Part shown: positions 43,520 through 56,411 of the stretch, one piece after another
Position numbering within the stretch: position 1 is the stretch's first letter
Layout: the number at the start of each line of letters is the position of its first letter
Assembly: GCF_016920785.2 (NCBI RefSeq)
Contig: NW_024609837.1
Span: forward strand, 38,805,543 to 38,869,542
DNA: 64,000 bases
Reading direction: 5' to 3'
Origin: Ixodes scapularis
Taxonomy: Eukaryota > Arthropoda > Arachnida > Ixodida > Ixodidae
The notes under the pieces: model-generated
The model's input: the letters and a program-made list of their open reading frames with translations, nothing else
Databases searched by the model: none
What the model was told of the DNA's origin: nothing
Program-made: the position numbers and the translations under genes

Positions 43520-46500
43520 ACGACGTAGAAAGCTAGGGTTAAGAGGACGTGAATTTGGCATTTAGGACTGAAGTAAGCAGGGATCTTGCATTGGCAGCCA
43601 AGCTTTGTTCTCGCCTCTGGGGAACCGTTTATAATGGCTTTCAGATGATTACCAGGCTGTCTCGTAACTGAAAAACAGCGTCATGACGATCTACCCAACG
43701 TGTTTTAGTTCAAACGTCTTACGTCGCGCCGCAAAGCTGCAATGTTACGCTCTTAACTTCGAAGAAGCACCGCCATTCCTCGCCGCAGGATTTCGCGTCT
43801 GGTGAACTTGTCCAGTCATCTCTTTTACTTGGTTTCTTCTTTTTTTTTTTTTTTGGTTGAAATACCACAAGACGTTGCTAAAAAAAACAATTGGCCGAAT
43901 CCTTTGCACTGTTTCGGCTGCACAAATCAAATTTGTTGACCAAATAATCACCCATTGACCAACAACGAGTTATTATTTCCGAAATATTTTTATCCTACTA
44001 AGGCGCGTCAGGGGGGGGGGGGGCGGTTCCTCCCTCTCCTTTTTAAATTTACCCTGACTGGGTAAGATTATCATGCAGTGGCGAATTATTGTTCGTTTGT
44101 CTTTCAAATTATATATATATTGTCAAAACGAATATTTTCTTGAGTGTGCTCATGCTGCATTTCTGACATTGACTGTAAAATTTAATTTTCGACATTATAA
44201 CTATTTATTTATAACTAGGATTTTGAGTTTTGTGTTTTTTTGTTGTTATTTTTGTTTGTTTGGAGGAGGGGGGAGGGGTTCTCGACCAGTCGGTGTTTTT
44301 CAGTGTCAATTCGATATGTCGAGCACACAATGTTGGTGTTAATGGGGAATTATGTTTGAAAAATATGACATGGGCATGGGATTCCCAAACCTCAAAGAAA
44401 CATGCTCTTGACCTGAATGGTTACAAAACGTCCTGGTACCAATGAAAATAAACGAGGTAAAGGGCGTCCTTTCGAGGGAAGAAGCAGCTTTCCAGGCAGT
44501 TTAGTGTGGCCCCTGTTCCCGTTCAAAACAAAATAAAGCTATAGACCGTTCGAGCAAGTGGTCTAAGGCATCATCATATTCTTTGACCCAGGCATTTTAA
44601 CGAATTTTAAAGGGTGAAAAAAGGTGTGGGCATGATCCCCATTCTTCTAGCATACCGTTCTCAACGGTTGGGCCGCACCCGCGGACTGTAGGTTGGCTGT
44701 ACCGAACCTCGAACGCTCGGTCGATGCTTCTGCTGAGAGGCGTTTCGCGATTTTTTTAAACATTTTTGGCTCTCCAGGTTTAGTCTATTTGCTTTGTATT
44801 TTATTTCAATCAATCATCAACTAGCGTATGTTCGTTCGATCGCTTCCATAGCTCTACCCTCCGCGCTCTGCCTATTGCGTGAGCAGAAAATAATATCCTC
44901 ATTGTGAAGTTCTGAGTTTGAAGGGGCCTTGGTTAGTTTTTTTGTGAAGCACCATGCAGATGTAAAAGTTTTCTTACTCCGTGGTTAGAAAGGTTAAACC
45001 CCAAAGCGGTTGCCATTACGCAAGTGCGCGTTCCTAGTCATAAGTGATAGAATTTAGTTTGTCTGGGAAGAGCCGTCACAAATAACTTAGGTGCTGTCCT
45101 TTCGCTTTTTATGAATAACAACAAAGAACTTTTGCAAAAAGATGTTGCAGGTGTATCTGCGTCGTGGGGTTTTCGGTGGTGCATTGAACCCAATTGCGTC
45201 TAAATTAGTTTATTCACAAATACCACCTATGCGTAAACATCATTTTAGCGTTAATAAAGTCGTAGAAGAACGACATCAAATTTAAATAACATATCAGCAA
45301 GTCACAACGGAGAATTAAGCCGACTTAAAACAAAACAAAAAAAAAAAAAGAAAAACAAGCGGCTTAACTAGATGTCCTTCCGAATTCATCGTCCTTCAGC
45401 ATCTCAGTGTTTATCCTCTAAATAGTCTTCTCCCTTCCACAAGCCCCCAATATATGCTTCGTAATCCGAGGATCGATAGCAATTCCTTCTTTGAGATCTT
45501 CGCCGCAAGAACCTGCAGCATCGCGTAAAGTCTCTTCTGTTATTGCAGGAGCTTACTTTCCCATTATTTCCCCAAGCAATCATCTTGTAACGATGAAGAT
45601 TGTTATCGAGTGAACTTAGGTTGTTATACGCTATATTTTTAAAATAAAAGTGATCTAGTAATCGCTAAATATAAACGAGCAAAAACAAACACGAAGTATA
45701 AATCTAGGCACGCAAAAAGAAAATATCCAAAGAAATGAACTAAACAAACCTGCACGAGTCGTTCGGGCCTTTCCGAAGTGATCCTTCCTAATCTTAAAAA
45801 GAATTATCCAGACAAGAAGAAGATTAACGACTCGCAGTAAACTCCCGCAGTGTTTCCCTCACTACTCGGTAGGATTGCCCAACTGAACCACTTCCAGAAG
45901 CGGCGGATCGAGAGAAAAAAAAAAAAGGTTTCCCGCACGTTCGCGCTCAAATAGAAAAGATTCGAAATAGAGCTATTAAAGGTTGCAAACCCCGTGCGCA
46001 CCAAACATGTGACAGACATAAAGATGCCTTATCAACAGGAGCTTATCTGATGATACAGTTTAGAGACTGATAATTTAAAAAAGGCAGGACCTGGAGAAAG
46101 GCAAGCCTATCATCATCGCTCTGCTCCCGATGAGAAGGCGTTGTTAGCCGATTATATTTCACACTAATCAATTACGACGAAAAAATGTTGAATAGGACGA
46201 GCAATATCCTGCGTTTCTTAAGTTATTACTGACGATAGGAATCAACTTGTTTATATTCCTTTTTTTCGTTTTGGATTCAAGATTTATTATATGAGGCCCG
46301 CCACTCCACCACGATAGACACTTAAAGTTAAAAAAAAGAAATAGATGGAGATTACATTAAGAAAAATTTCCTCTTCAATAAAATACTTGTATTCTACAGG
46401 GTGTTGAAACTCTTTACACATTTGTTTAAAAGGAAAACGCCTTGAAAGCCACACTAACGCGGTCTCTGGTGGTGAGTTAAACGTCAAAAAGGAAGATAAT

Positions 46501-46585
46501 CGTCACGATAAGTAGATTAATTCACCCGAATTCGTTTAGCTTGCTAACGTTTCTTTTTATATTAAAAAAAATAGGAAAAAAAGAT
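43520..46585. other. AT-rich non-coding DNA with a G13 run
   Basis: A G-homopolymer spans 44011-44023. No exon, terminal repeat or structured RNA recognised. Confidence 0.5.
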
Positions 46586-46589
46586 GGGA

Positions 46590-46899
46590 TTTTAATTAGA
46601 AACTTTCTGAGCGCCATCAGAAAACACTAAACATGTAAATTGTTGAAGTGTTTGGGGCGCGTGGGAAACGCGTGGAACGCTAAATTTACCAGTCGTGCAG
46701 CTCGCACTAGCCTAGTGATGCGAAATTTGCCCCTCGTGGTTTTTCGTCTCTTGATCATCTGCATTTTTGGACCTCCAGCATTGCGCCCGTTGCACCGGGG
46801 ATAACTTTAGCTCACCACCGCGCCTTCCACGCGCCCCAAATATTTCTTAGATGTTTTAATTTAACGGATTTCAAAAAAGCTCTGCAAGTTTCTAAATTA
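46590..46899. mobile_element. Old foldback element
   Basis: Arms 46590-46671 and 46820-46899 are inverted: TTAATTAGAAACTTTCTGAG versus TTAATTTAGAAACTTGCAGA, and GTTTGGGGCGCGTGG versus ATTTGGGGCGCGTGG. Identity is about 70%. The 150-bp centre is unique and contains no frame of note. Confidence 0.5.
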
Positions 46900-47087
46900 A
46901 GACCATATATCGATTTTCACAAAAAGTAAAAAGGTTATTTAAAAATGTTTGCTAATTATCTAACTTATCGAAAGAATTAGCCCCCTAATTATGTCTCCCT
47001 GGCCATATAGCGTACCTACACAGACCGCATTACTGTTGCTTGCCTATTTCGCGGTTAAAAAAACGAAAATATTTACAGCATAAAAAA

Positions 47088-47111
47088 ACACACACACACA
47101 GACACACACAC
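47088..47111. repeat. (CA)n microsatellite
   Basis: About 12 CA units with one G interruption. Confidence 0.9.
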
Positions 47112-47185
47112 TCTATATTTTCTTACCGAACTAGGTTACTTCTGAAGCAGATGGCAGTTAACCGCGAGCCAATCGGCCCCGCGGT

Positions 47186-47226
47186 TGACGCAGTGATATC
47201 ACCTGAGAGGTGATATCACTGCGTCA
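47186..47226. repeat. Perfect 19-bp hairpin with a 3-base loop
   Basis: TGACGCAGTGATATCACCT and its exact complement are separated by GAG. No T-run follows. It may be the remnant of a small foldback or a cruciform-prone site. Confidence 0.8.
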
Positions 47227-47229
47227 TAT

Positions 47230-49440
47230 GATTGCAGGAAAGCTACTTGCCACTCTTACTTATTTTAATTGCAAAGCTAATGGTGTTTTTTTTTTTTTTT
47301 ATTATTATTATGGTGTTTAAGACAGCCGAGAATCACTGCTGCATAGCAGTTTGCATATAGTTTTTTTTTTAATATAACCACTCTTGTCTACTTAAAATAC
47401 TGGCTACAAATATTGCACAGGAATGTGTAAGATTCGTGACCAATAATCGAAACTATTTATGAGCATATTGCAGGTGATTAGGTCTGTTATTTTTACTTCA
47501 GACACCCGAATGATCGAATACTGCACTTTGTAACATTGTCATAAATGGAGATTTTTTTTCGTATTATTATTGAGTTCTTGTTTTCAAAACGCAGTTTCAT
47601 TCCAGATAATCTTTTTATCCTTATGCAGACGAATAATAATTGAATATATAAACTAATCGTCCAATTAGAGCCTCCTGATATATAGATTGCTTACATTTAT
47701 TTTGTGTGTGGTTAATATAAACAATATAGCAAAATCTCTTCCCATTCAAGTGCGTTTTTAACATATATATATACTCGGTTAACTCCATGCAAACATACGA
47801 CTGTCAATGTATAATAAAGATTAAAGTCTGAATCCTGCCATTTTAAAAAATTCATTCCAGCAAATGAACGTGAACATTGTGAATTCTTGAATCTTGCTTA
47901 TACTTTGACACAGCCGTGACACAATTGTTGAGGTATTACGCCTTTCAGGGAAAAATATGTTACCTCAGAAGAATGAAAATATTGCGGCAAAAATTTTTCT
48001 CGCCGCTGCCTTCATCAACGCAAGCCGTATTTGTAAAAGACAATGAAGCTAATAGCCAAACTTATTGCTCTTGAAGATGTGTAAAAAAACGTTTGCATCA
48101 CCCCCGAAGTCAAAGTAACGCTCTCTGATATAAAATATATTTGAACACCTTGAACATAAAAACGTATCACGCGAGTGCGTTCTGCTGAAGTGTGTCGCAC
48201 TCAAAGAAAAAAGAGAACAAGCATAAATATTTTAAAACAGCTGGAAATTCATTTGTTCTCTTTAAGCGTAAAATATTCAACATGAACGCATACCATTTTG
48301 TGTGGATAAATGCTTTGTTTTTATACGAACCACAATGCGCCCATTTCACGGATACAGAAATATAAAGAATTACCTAAAATAAATGGATAGAAACATGGCA
48401 CTAACGACTTTTCCTTCCAACTTAACAAGCGCAGATTAAAAAACCAATCATCTTTTATTATCCCACCCAACTGCACCAAAAGTTACCACGAAGTCGATAT
48501 TAGACAAAATATTTACAAATAAAAAAGGCAAAAGAAGGAAGCGAGACGACAAGACGTCTTGCGTGAAGCGTGCCTTAACTACTATAAGAGTATCATATAG
48601 AAATTTAAAAAAAAAAGAGAGGTGAGGCAGGAAAAAAACAAACAAGAAATCTGAGCATCGTGAACAGTAAAAAAAATATTAAGTGAGGCCGTGGAAAAAA
48701 GAAATAAAAGAGGGAGAGGGACAAAGTGTTGAGTGCTAGGCAAACGCAGCTTTCGGAAAGTGTGGTCTACACGAGCACCTGGCCCACCCAAGCAAACGTG
48801 CACGTTGGTGTGAACCAATGTTATAGCGACCTCCACACTTCCATCTTCTTCCTTTCCGCTTAATACTATCCGCATTTTGTTTTGATTGGCACTCTTGAAA
48901 CAGTGGTTAGAAGTACGCTCTACGTCGTTCTGACACGAGATGGAAGCAAGTAAAGGCATTAACGCACGCACCTACACCTTGCGAGAAGGACTCGTTAAAT
49001 AGAATCAATGCTTTAGTGCCAAAGTATATTTAGGAAATTGATTCGTTTATCTTTGGCCGTGCAATCTGAAGCAAGTCAAATCCCGGCACACGGTTTGCTC
49101 ATCAGGTTTTTGCATTTATTTCAGCTCATGGTCGGGAATTTAGGTCTTCAAGACTTTATGTGAACTAAAAACTTGAAAGCATACATATCGCACGTTTAGA
49201 GCGAGGTTGTCAAAGGTGGACAAAATAAAAGTGGAAGAAATCAAAGGAAGCCGACATTTAAAATGAAACTGAGAATAAAGGAGATGGAGGGCCGACTAAC
49301 AAAATAAGAACACTTCAGGTGCCTAGTACGCTATTCAGTCTGACGTTTAAAATGAAGGCACCAGACCGAACAGAAAAAAGAAAAACGTTAAAAAGGGTCA
49401 AATCTATAAACGAATGAAGACGAATTATTGAACGAGAAAG
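47230..49440. other. AT-rich non-coding DNA
   Basis: No exon or element recognised. A 129-residue minus-strand open frame at 48582-48971 has no domain or splice support. Confidence 0.5.
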
Positions 49441-49446
49441 GGCAAC

Positions 49447-49512
49447 ACCTCCTAGAAGACAAGGCCCTAGCGCTCTTCTCGTGACGTCGCAAAGGAAGGC
49501 CATCGGGGGCGC
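49447..49512 (+). repeat. Dispersed repeat, plus copy (inverted partner at 51.2 kb)
   Basis: ACACCTCCTAGAAGACAAGG and TAGCGCTCTTCTCGTGACGT followed by AAGGAAGGCCAT match the minus strand of 51203-51275 at roughly 80%. Confidence 0.55.
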
Positions 49513-49514
49513 GC

Positions 49515-51200
49515 GTCGAAGCGAAGGCAACGCGCGTGGATCGACCGTCGTAACGCGTTTTTAGTTACATACGCGTGTCATATTAGCTAAAATGAAAGCT
49601 GCACATAGCAACGGGTATAGACAACATTTTATTACACAAGCAAGATATTACACCGTTAAATAATCGGTACGAAATGGCACGAGGTATGCTATAGAAAAAT
49701 GTGATTGTTTTAAGTCAAAAACATTGAGTCATGCAATTATTGTTGTAGGAATGCATATTTTTTACAGAAATACTTCGACAAAATGGCGAGACACGCAGTG
49801 ATTTGGAAACAGCAAAACAGAACAGTTAAAAATCAGGTAGACGTAGTCAACGCGGAGAAGGCAAGACAAGTGTTTCTCACGATCATGTAAGCTACGTTAT
49901 CGCGTGCAGTCACTGAATTCTTGCATCATACCCCGGCCACATGGCAAAATTAATGTAATTTCGATCGAATGACAACATGGGGTCGACAAATCCGCTTGCG
50001 GCGCTCGTATAATCACTCAAGACCGCGAGCTGATTAAATCATATATAACTGAATTAAAATATATTAACTTTTCCGTGTGGCAGGGGTACTAAACGTACTA
50101 CTTAGTCTACTAATTTACCTCTACCTATGGGCTCGAGCTGTCTTAGAACAAAACATAACTTATTTTGTACATAATAATACTATTACCTTAATAGTTAAGA
50201 TTCTAGTATAAACGCGGTAAAGGCAATACAATAACCTTAGTATAAATAAACAGAGAACCACAAACAACGCACTTTCAATAATCACACAAACTTGTTATTT
50301 ACCTTCCAGTAAAAACTAGATTACCGCGCATATTTACAAATGCCGACGCAACTGCATACGAATAACGACAAAGAACAAAATTGCAATCTATCATGCGATT
50401 AAAAAAAAACGATTGCAGCATTTTACTTGCGCCCTACATGACCAAGACAGCCCCTAGATACGTTGTTTCTCACCTGTCGATTGTATCCATACGTCCCACA
50501 ATATCCGTGACGAACACATTTGAACACGAACTCCAAGAAGCCTCTCTCTGTCGAGAGAGGTCTATCGATTAATCGACCAGAGTCTTCGTTGGCTAGTTGT
50601 CACACATGTCACTCAAACCGTAGCAGGACTTGTTTCACGAATCCACGTAAATGCCGTAGTATCAAGCGAACACAAAAAAACTACCCGAGACTACGGTGAT
50701 GACAGAAATACGACGGGAAACAAGTCTCAAAAGTACCACACACGAGAGCAGCGGCGACGAAAGGCTTAACGTTGTCGACCCATCTCTTGCTGGTGTGCGC
50801 TCCCTGCGACAATGACTGGATTTCTTTTGGTTTCCTTCCCTTCTGAGATGTCTCAGCGTTCGTTTTCAGACAGTCAGCTGCTCACACACAACGTAAATTT
50901 ACCAGAATCGGAGCCATGTGGCATCGGCAGCATCGCAGCCGGTCCTTTGGAAAGGTGTGGGGGGCTGCGGAAGTGCACGTAGTCCCGCGGTTACGGGGAT
51001 ATTCATAAATATAAACTTGGTACTCTCAACCTTAGTAGCGCGTTGTATATTACGTTTATATTATATATATAATAAATTGTACAAGACTGTGCCTTTAAAA
51101 CGCATATTAATGTCGGATAAACGCGCATGAACGAACACCACCGCGCCGCTTGTCAAGGAACATTTTTTTTCACGTCGATAGCGTATTCTCACGTAGTTGC
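49515..51200. other. Non-coding DNA
   Basis: No exon or element recognised; a small CCTCTCTC/GAGAGAGG hairpin lies near 50541. Confidence 0.5.
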
Positions 51201-51202
51201 GC

Positions 51203-51275
51203 CATGGACTTCCTTCCTCCGCCATTGTGACGTAACCCTTCAGAGCGCTATGGCCTTGTCTTCTAGGAGGTGTTG
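51203..51275 (-). repeat. Dispersed repeat, minus copy (partner at 49.45 kb)
   Basis: On the minus strand it reads ACACCTCCTAGAAGACAAGG, ATAGCGCTCTGAAGGGTTAC and GAGGAAGGAAGTCCATGG, in the same order as 49447-49512. Confidence 0.55.
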
Positions 51276-51557
51276 GAAAGGGAGACATAGTAAGGAAAAG
51301 TGAGAGAGAGAAAAGAAATGAGGGAGAGAGAGATGGGAATGAGCGGAGAGCGTCGTTCCTTCTTCCCCTGCCTACCTTCTGCGAAAGCTCACACCTACCA
51401 TTTGCGGAAGGGGCTGGGTCCTTCGAGCGTGAGATAGATATAGGCCTAGCTTCAGTGTCGTTAGCATGCTCGGGATAATGGGCCCGGGCGAAAGGGCGCG
51501 GCCGGCTTTTGAACGGCGTCCACAATCCTCCCTTCGTCACCGCGGTGGTCAGTTGCA

Positions 51558-51577
51558 CCCCCCCCCCCCCCCCCCCC
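51558..51577. repeat. C-homopolymer, 20 bp
   Basis: Unbroken run of C. It is followed about 60 bp later by GGATAGCGAAACGTCCCC, which weakly resembles the 3' half of a hammerhead motif. Confidence 0.95.
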
Positions 51578-52069
51578 TTCTCGCCTTTATCCAAGCTGTC
51601 CGCAGCACACCCGGTTGTCTGAGAACCCTGCTGGATAGCGAAACGTCCCCGGTCCTTGACCTGCGCGAATCGCAATACAAATAGCCACATATGGCAATTC
51701 TGAATTAAGAGGTCCGGCGTCCGTGCTTTCTCCGAAGACCAAGCTTTGAGAGATAACACGTATTCTGCACTTTTAGCATGGGCTGCAAAAAGAAAGCCTG
51801 GCGATTCCCAGAGATATCATAGATCACCTTGAGTGCCAAAACTAAAACCTCAATTATCAGTGTTTCATAATGGGTACAGCGATATCGATAAATCTTCTGT
51901 GCCCCTACAATTGGGGAATGTCCGCTAGGGATAGATATGAAGCTTTCAACAACAAGGGTATGAGATTCCATATGTCGTTTAGACTTTTTGGCGTTTGTGC
52001 AAGTACGAGTTTCACAGTGCTCTTTAAGTACTCTTTCCCCCAAAAACCTCTGGCATGAGTCACTGTAGC

Positions 52070-53605
52070 AGTGCCGTACCCGTTCCGGAATATAAGTAAC
52101 GAAAAAGCCTTACTCGTTAGCTTGGAAAAAAGCCAACGCGTTACAGAGCTCCCTTAACTTTTTGCGAATGTAACAAAATGCAGGCGTCCTTGCTTGCCAT
52201 GACTAGCGGATGTTACTTTTACTTCAGTTTGTCGTTACTTTGTGTTTTGTTGTTAGTATATGACAGCTGTTTATAATAAACCGCCTTATAAACTTCGGCA
52301 ACATTACACTCATTCAGAGCAATTATTCGTTGATTTATTTATTTGTACTCGGCAACGCCGGAACATAACAGCAGAAGAGTGGGGTAAAGATTACGTTTAT
52401 ACTTTCAAAACTCACACGAACAGCACAAGCCAGTAACCAGCAATATAAATAAACAATTCAAAAGCAAATTTCGAAATTTCAATTACGATAAAAAAACAAA
52501 CAAATAAATTCACATTGCATTGATCAGGTTAATAAAAGATTCCCTGTCGTTACGACGTGTAATGTATATCCTCAAACACGTGACACTTTGCGAGCGCGAT
52601 TCGCTTAAATGTAGTGTATAATGTAGATGGTTGAGCGTGTTGGTTATTAATTGTTGATAAGGAATTTAGGACGAACAGACAAGACAGGCTTTTGACTTTC
52701 AACAAAACGTTTGCTGGCTCGACTTCCCCCTCCTGAAGCTCGACGGAGGGCGTCGGGGAGGTAGAGAGGGAGGATGGTGGGTGAGAGAAGCGCGAGCCAT
52801 GTGGCCTTGCTTGCAGCTAAGCGTTCATGGCATGCACGCTTAGCTGCAAGCAAGGGGCAAAACAGACCTGTTTATGTAATCAAAGTTAATCCGGTAATAT
52901 GAACGTTATTATATTCCTTCACAAACCAACGTCGCGTTCCAAATTAGCGACATGTCAGCACCCGGCCACCGCTGACACACTTGTTTTGGTTCAAAGCGTG
53001 GGAACGTCAACGCTTCCAAAATTAGAGTTAATCCTTTCTGTTGTTGACAAAACGTGAATTCATTTGTTTTGAAGAGAAGGATGTGACTAGCGGAAGTAAC
53101 TAGGGACGCTAATACAAAATCCTTCGAGCGGCGGCGGTCCGTTGCCTTCTGATCGGATGTCTCTTTCCAGCGAGCCGGCTCTCCTTCAGGATATTGCGAT
53201 GGTGATCTTAGCAGCATCTATATAAAGACTGCACCAAGGACACTTAGGGTTCCGCGCAGTTATAATCTCGCTCCTTCTGGGACCGGTCGTGGGAAAGCTA
53301 AAAATGTCTTCGGAATGAGGTTGAAATGACGTCGTTCGTACATAGTTTTGTTAAGGTTTCTATGCCACCTTTTCGTGGTGTACAGAATAAAAATCTTTTT
53401 GTTTTCAAACAATCATGTGGTCATTTTTAATCAAAAGTGACGAGTAACGGATCACGCAATTTGAGAGGAGATACCATAAAATAATAAGGACATTTCTTTA
53501 CTCACTCGTCACTTGGGATTCTAACGAGCACTTTAGTACCGTAGTAAGAAAAACTAACGCATTACCATTAACGTCGTTTCTTCTAACGCGTTAGTTCTAA
53601 CACTG
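52070..53605. mobile_element. Non-autonomous hAT-like element with diverged target duplication
   Basis: The ends CAGTGCCG and CTAACACTG share the hAT-type CAGTG terminus. The flanks CACTGTAG (52062-52069) and CAATCTAG (53606-53613) agree at 6 of 8 positions. Near both ends there are repeated AACGCGTTA, AGTAACG and CGTTAG words like those of the 23.6-kb element, so the two are probably members of related families. The 1.5-kb interior has no transposase. It holds a perfect hairpin at 52805-52855. Confidence 0.6.
52805..52855. repeat. Perfect 19-bp hairpin inside the hAT-like element
   Basis: CCTTGCTTGCAGCTAAGCG (52805-52823) and its exact complement (52837-52855) around TTCATGGCATGCA. Confidence 0.8.
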
Positions 53606-54210
53606 CAATCTAGTTGCCGGATTTGTAAGAGCAAGGTACCCTAAAAGTTCAATTGTTGGCAGGGATGCGTCGCGTTGTGTTAATACCGAATGGCTGAGTT
53701 CTGACAGTTCACAAACGCTCTCTTCAAGTGATAGTTTTGTGATCTACGTGACTCTAGCGTACTCCAGTAATTCGCAATTTCGGTTGCCAGCAAGCTTCCG
53801 GAACTTCGAAGTGTCGGCGCGTCTACCGACGGCAGCAAAGATAGCATCGTTGCTAAAATCCAGAGGCTTGTTAAGACGACACAGTTGTCGAACATTTGAA
53901 AGACTATACTAGTGTTTCGGATGCGGGTTACCTTTAAATTTAGGGTGAGGCAGCATTATATTTTGCCACCACAATTGTCTTGATGATAAAAAAGTTGGGA
54001 AGGACCGATGGTTTGATTTTGCAGAAGACATAAAAATGAGCGCTTATGCTCCTCGAGCTCAATGGACCCCTGATACCCCATCGCACCACAGGTCTCTTCA
54101 GTTCCTTTGTATTATGATACCTGTTTGAATGCACTTGTAGGTGCATTGAAGGAGCTATCCCGACTGTTGACAGCGGCTCTGAGGAGTCACCGTATCCTCA
54201 ACAGAGGCAA

Positions 54211-54374
54211 TAGAGATTTTTAGGGAACAGTTTTTGCACATCCGATGCGGTACGGTGAGCCCGCTGCGCGAACTGCGCATAAGTGAGACTTTTGTGGTGG
54301 CGCTTGCGCAGTGCGCACTGAAGGACCCACCGCACCATATGGGATGTGCAAAAACGGTTCCCCAAAACTCTCTA
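54211..54374. mobile_element. Foldback element with ~70-bp arms
   Basis: Arms 54211-54279 and 54305-54374 are inverted (TAGAGATTTTTAGGGAACAG and TTTTTGCACATCC against TAGAGAGTTTTGGGGAACCG and TTTTTGCACATCC). Identity is about 75-80%. The loop is about 25 bases. The open frame across it on the minus strand is incidental. Confidence 0.65.
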
Positions 54375-54379
54375 GCGCC

Positions 54380-56300
54380 AGAGTTACGTAAAAGAATTTG
54401 AAACAATGTCCTTTTCATATAGCGTTACCAGGACCCCCGGCAGACGGCATCAGAAATATTATCTTTTCATTCCTTGTTGATACGTTTGATCAGACATAGT
54501 AAACAGTTGCTATACCTTTTTAATTTTTAATAACGACAGTGTTTTCATCGCTGTAAATTTGATCAAGGTGCAAGCGTTGTTGGAATATTTATTTGTGGAC
54601 ATATTTGCTTCTTCAAATAGCTGACTGTTCAAGCTTTGTGGAAGAGCCCTCTTGCTTGCAGCGTCAACGATTACACGGCCCGGAAAGTAAGAGCTAATCA
54701 GATCATGCATATATATCAATATTTGTGGGAGTATCTTTATCCACATCTGCTATTTCATTATTAAAACACTCAAGGCAATATCAAACTGTGATCATGGTAT
54801 ATACAAACATAACTGTAAGCGAACATCTTTCGGCTCTCATTGCACAAAAACAAGATTTGTGAACATACTCGAAATATTCTAGAACAATCGCTACTTGTCT
54901 TTTTTTCTTTTTACAAACGACATGTCAGGAACAACCACAAAGATTTTCCTTCACCTAATGAGCGCAGTTTGCTTCGTCTTGGTTTCGCTTGGATGCGAGA
55001 AGTGCTCATTATCGCGCCGGTACCGAATTCCGCGTTACCCTCTCTGTGTTGACGATGTGCTCTGGGGTACATTAACACCGCCGTGCTGAAAACGGCTCCC
55101 GAAAACAATTCTAACGCGGCGCACAAAGACTGAGGCCCAGATTGCAAACATATTTTTTGTCGTCGTCGCACTCGTTGAATTTATTTACCTTTCCTGCTTC
55201 CATCCTCTATACTTAACATAAACCGTCATTTGGGAAGGTTGTGTAACCTGTTTCCGCATAACCAACATTCTAATTTCTATATATAGAAAATTAAAAACAA
55301 AACAAAATATAATCAAAGCGGCCAAGCAGTACCTCGTGATTATCGTGCTGGGATGAGGACGCTAAAAAAAAAACATACAGAAAAAAGAAACAAGAAAACT
55401 TTCAGCAACGCACAATCTAGGAGAAGCATAGATACCTCGTTTTCAACTCATTGTAAATATGAGCTTTCGTTACTCTCTTCGGCAGCTTTCATTCCACATC
55501 GTTCGCGGAGTAATCTAAGGATACTTCTTTTTTGATTGTGATCTGCACGTTTACGTTTTCATCCTTCACCCTATACGTTCCTAATTCCTGCAGGAGATTC
55601 AGGGTAAAGCAGAAGTCACGCTACCAGAGCCTCTTAAAACCTTGCCACAGCAGCGCATACTTCATTTGACCGAACCTCCGAATCAACTTCCTCCGGACCT
55701 TTTCTTTTTTTCTCTTCGCCCATTCATACATTCATTACCTTTCTTTCCTTTGCCTTATTCCGGTTGGTGCCGTTTACTGATGTTCTGCCTCTTCAGTTTT
55801 CGACAATGCCGTTGTTTGAACGCACACTCTCCGCTTTCCTCCATAAACCAAAGAATACAAAAGGAAGGCGTGCGCGAATTAAAGACGCACAGGTTGAACG
55901 TACCGAGTGCTTCCCAAGTGAATATGAAAAGAAAAAGGCAATGGAACCGACACGAATGCATCTTGGTTAGATAAAGCCGAGAAAACGTAGGGGCCTGACT
56001 AATTCCAGTTTAATAATAATCATCACGCAATTCAGACTGTGCGCGTGCTGCTGCAATACCGCATTCAATCTTTATACAATCTTTATTTATAGCTTTTTGA
56101 AATACAGTTCAGATGTAAATCTTACATAAGCTGATACTCGCTTACGCTGGATACCATTTATTTGGGCGAAGGCTGCCTATTACGGCACTGTTAATAGATC
56201 ACCAGTTTACTCCAAGGAGCAAATGCGCAACAAAATTCCAACAAGCTTAGACGCCAAAGACGCCACCGTGGTGAAGCGAACGCGAGCGCGAGAGAAAGAG
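54380..56300. other. AT-rich non-coding DNA
   Basis: Short open frames only; no exon, element or RNA gene recognised. Confidence 0.5.
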
Positions 56301-56370
56301 AAAGAGAGAAAAAGGTAGAGAAAGGAACATTTTTATTTCATTATTCGTTGTGGTTGTCCGATGACAGCCT

Positions 56371-56411
56371 AGTCCGGTGATACCCTTCTGTAGTTGCTAT
56401 CACCGGACTAC
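56371..56411. repeat. Perfect 13-bp hairpin
   Basis: TAGTCCGGTGATA and TATCACCGGACTA around a 15-base loop. Confidence 0.7.
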
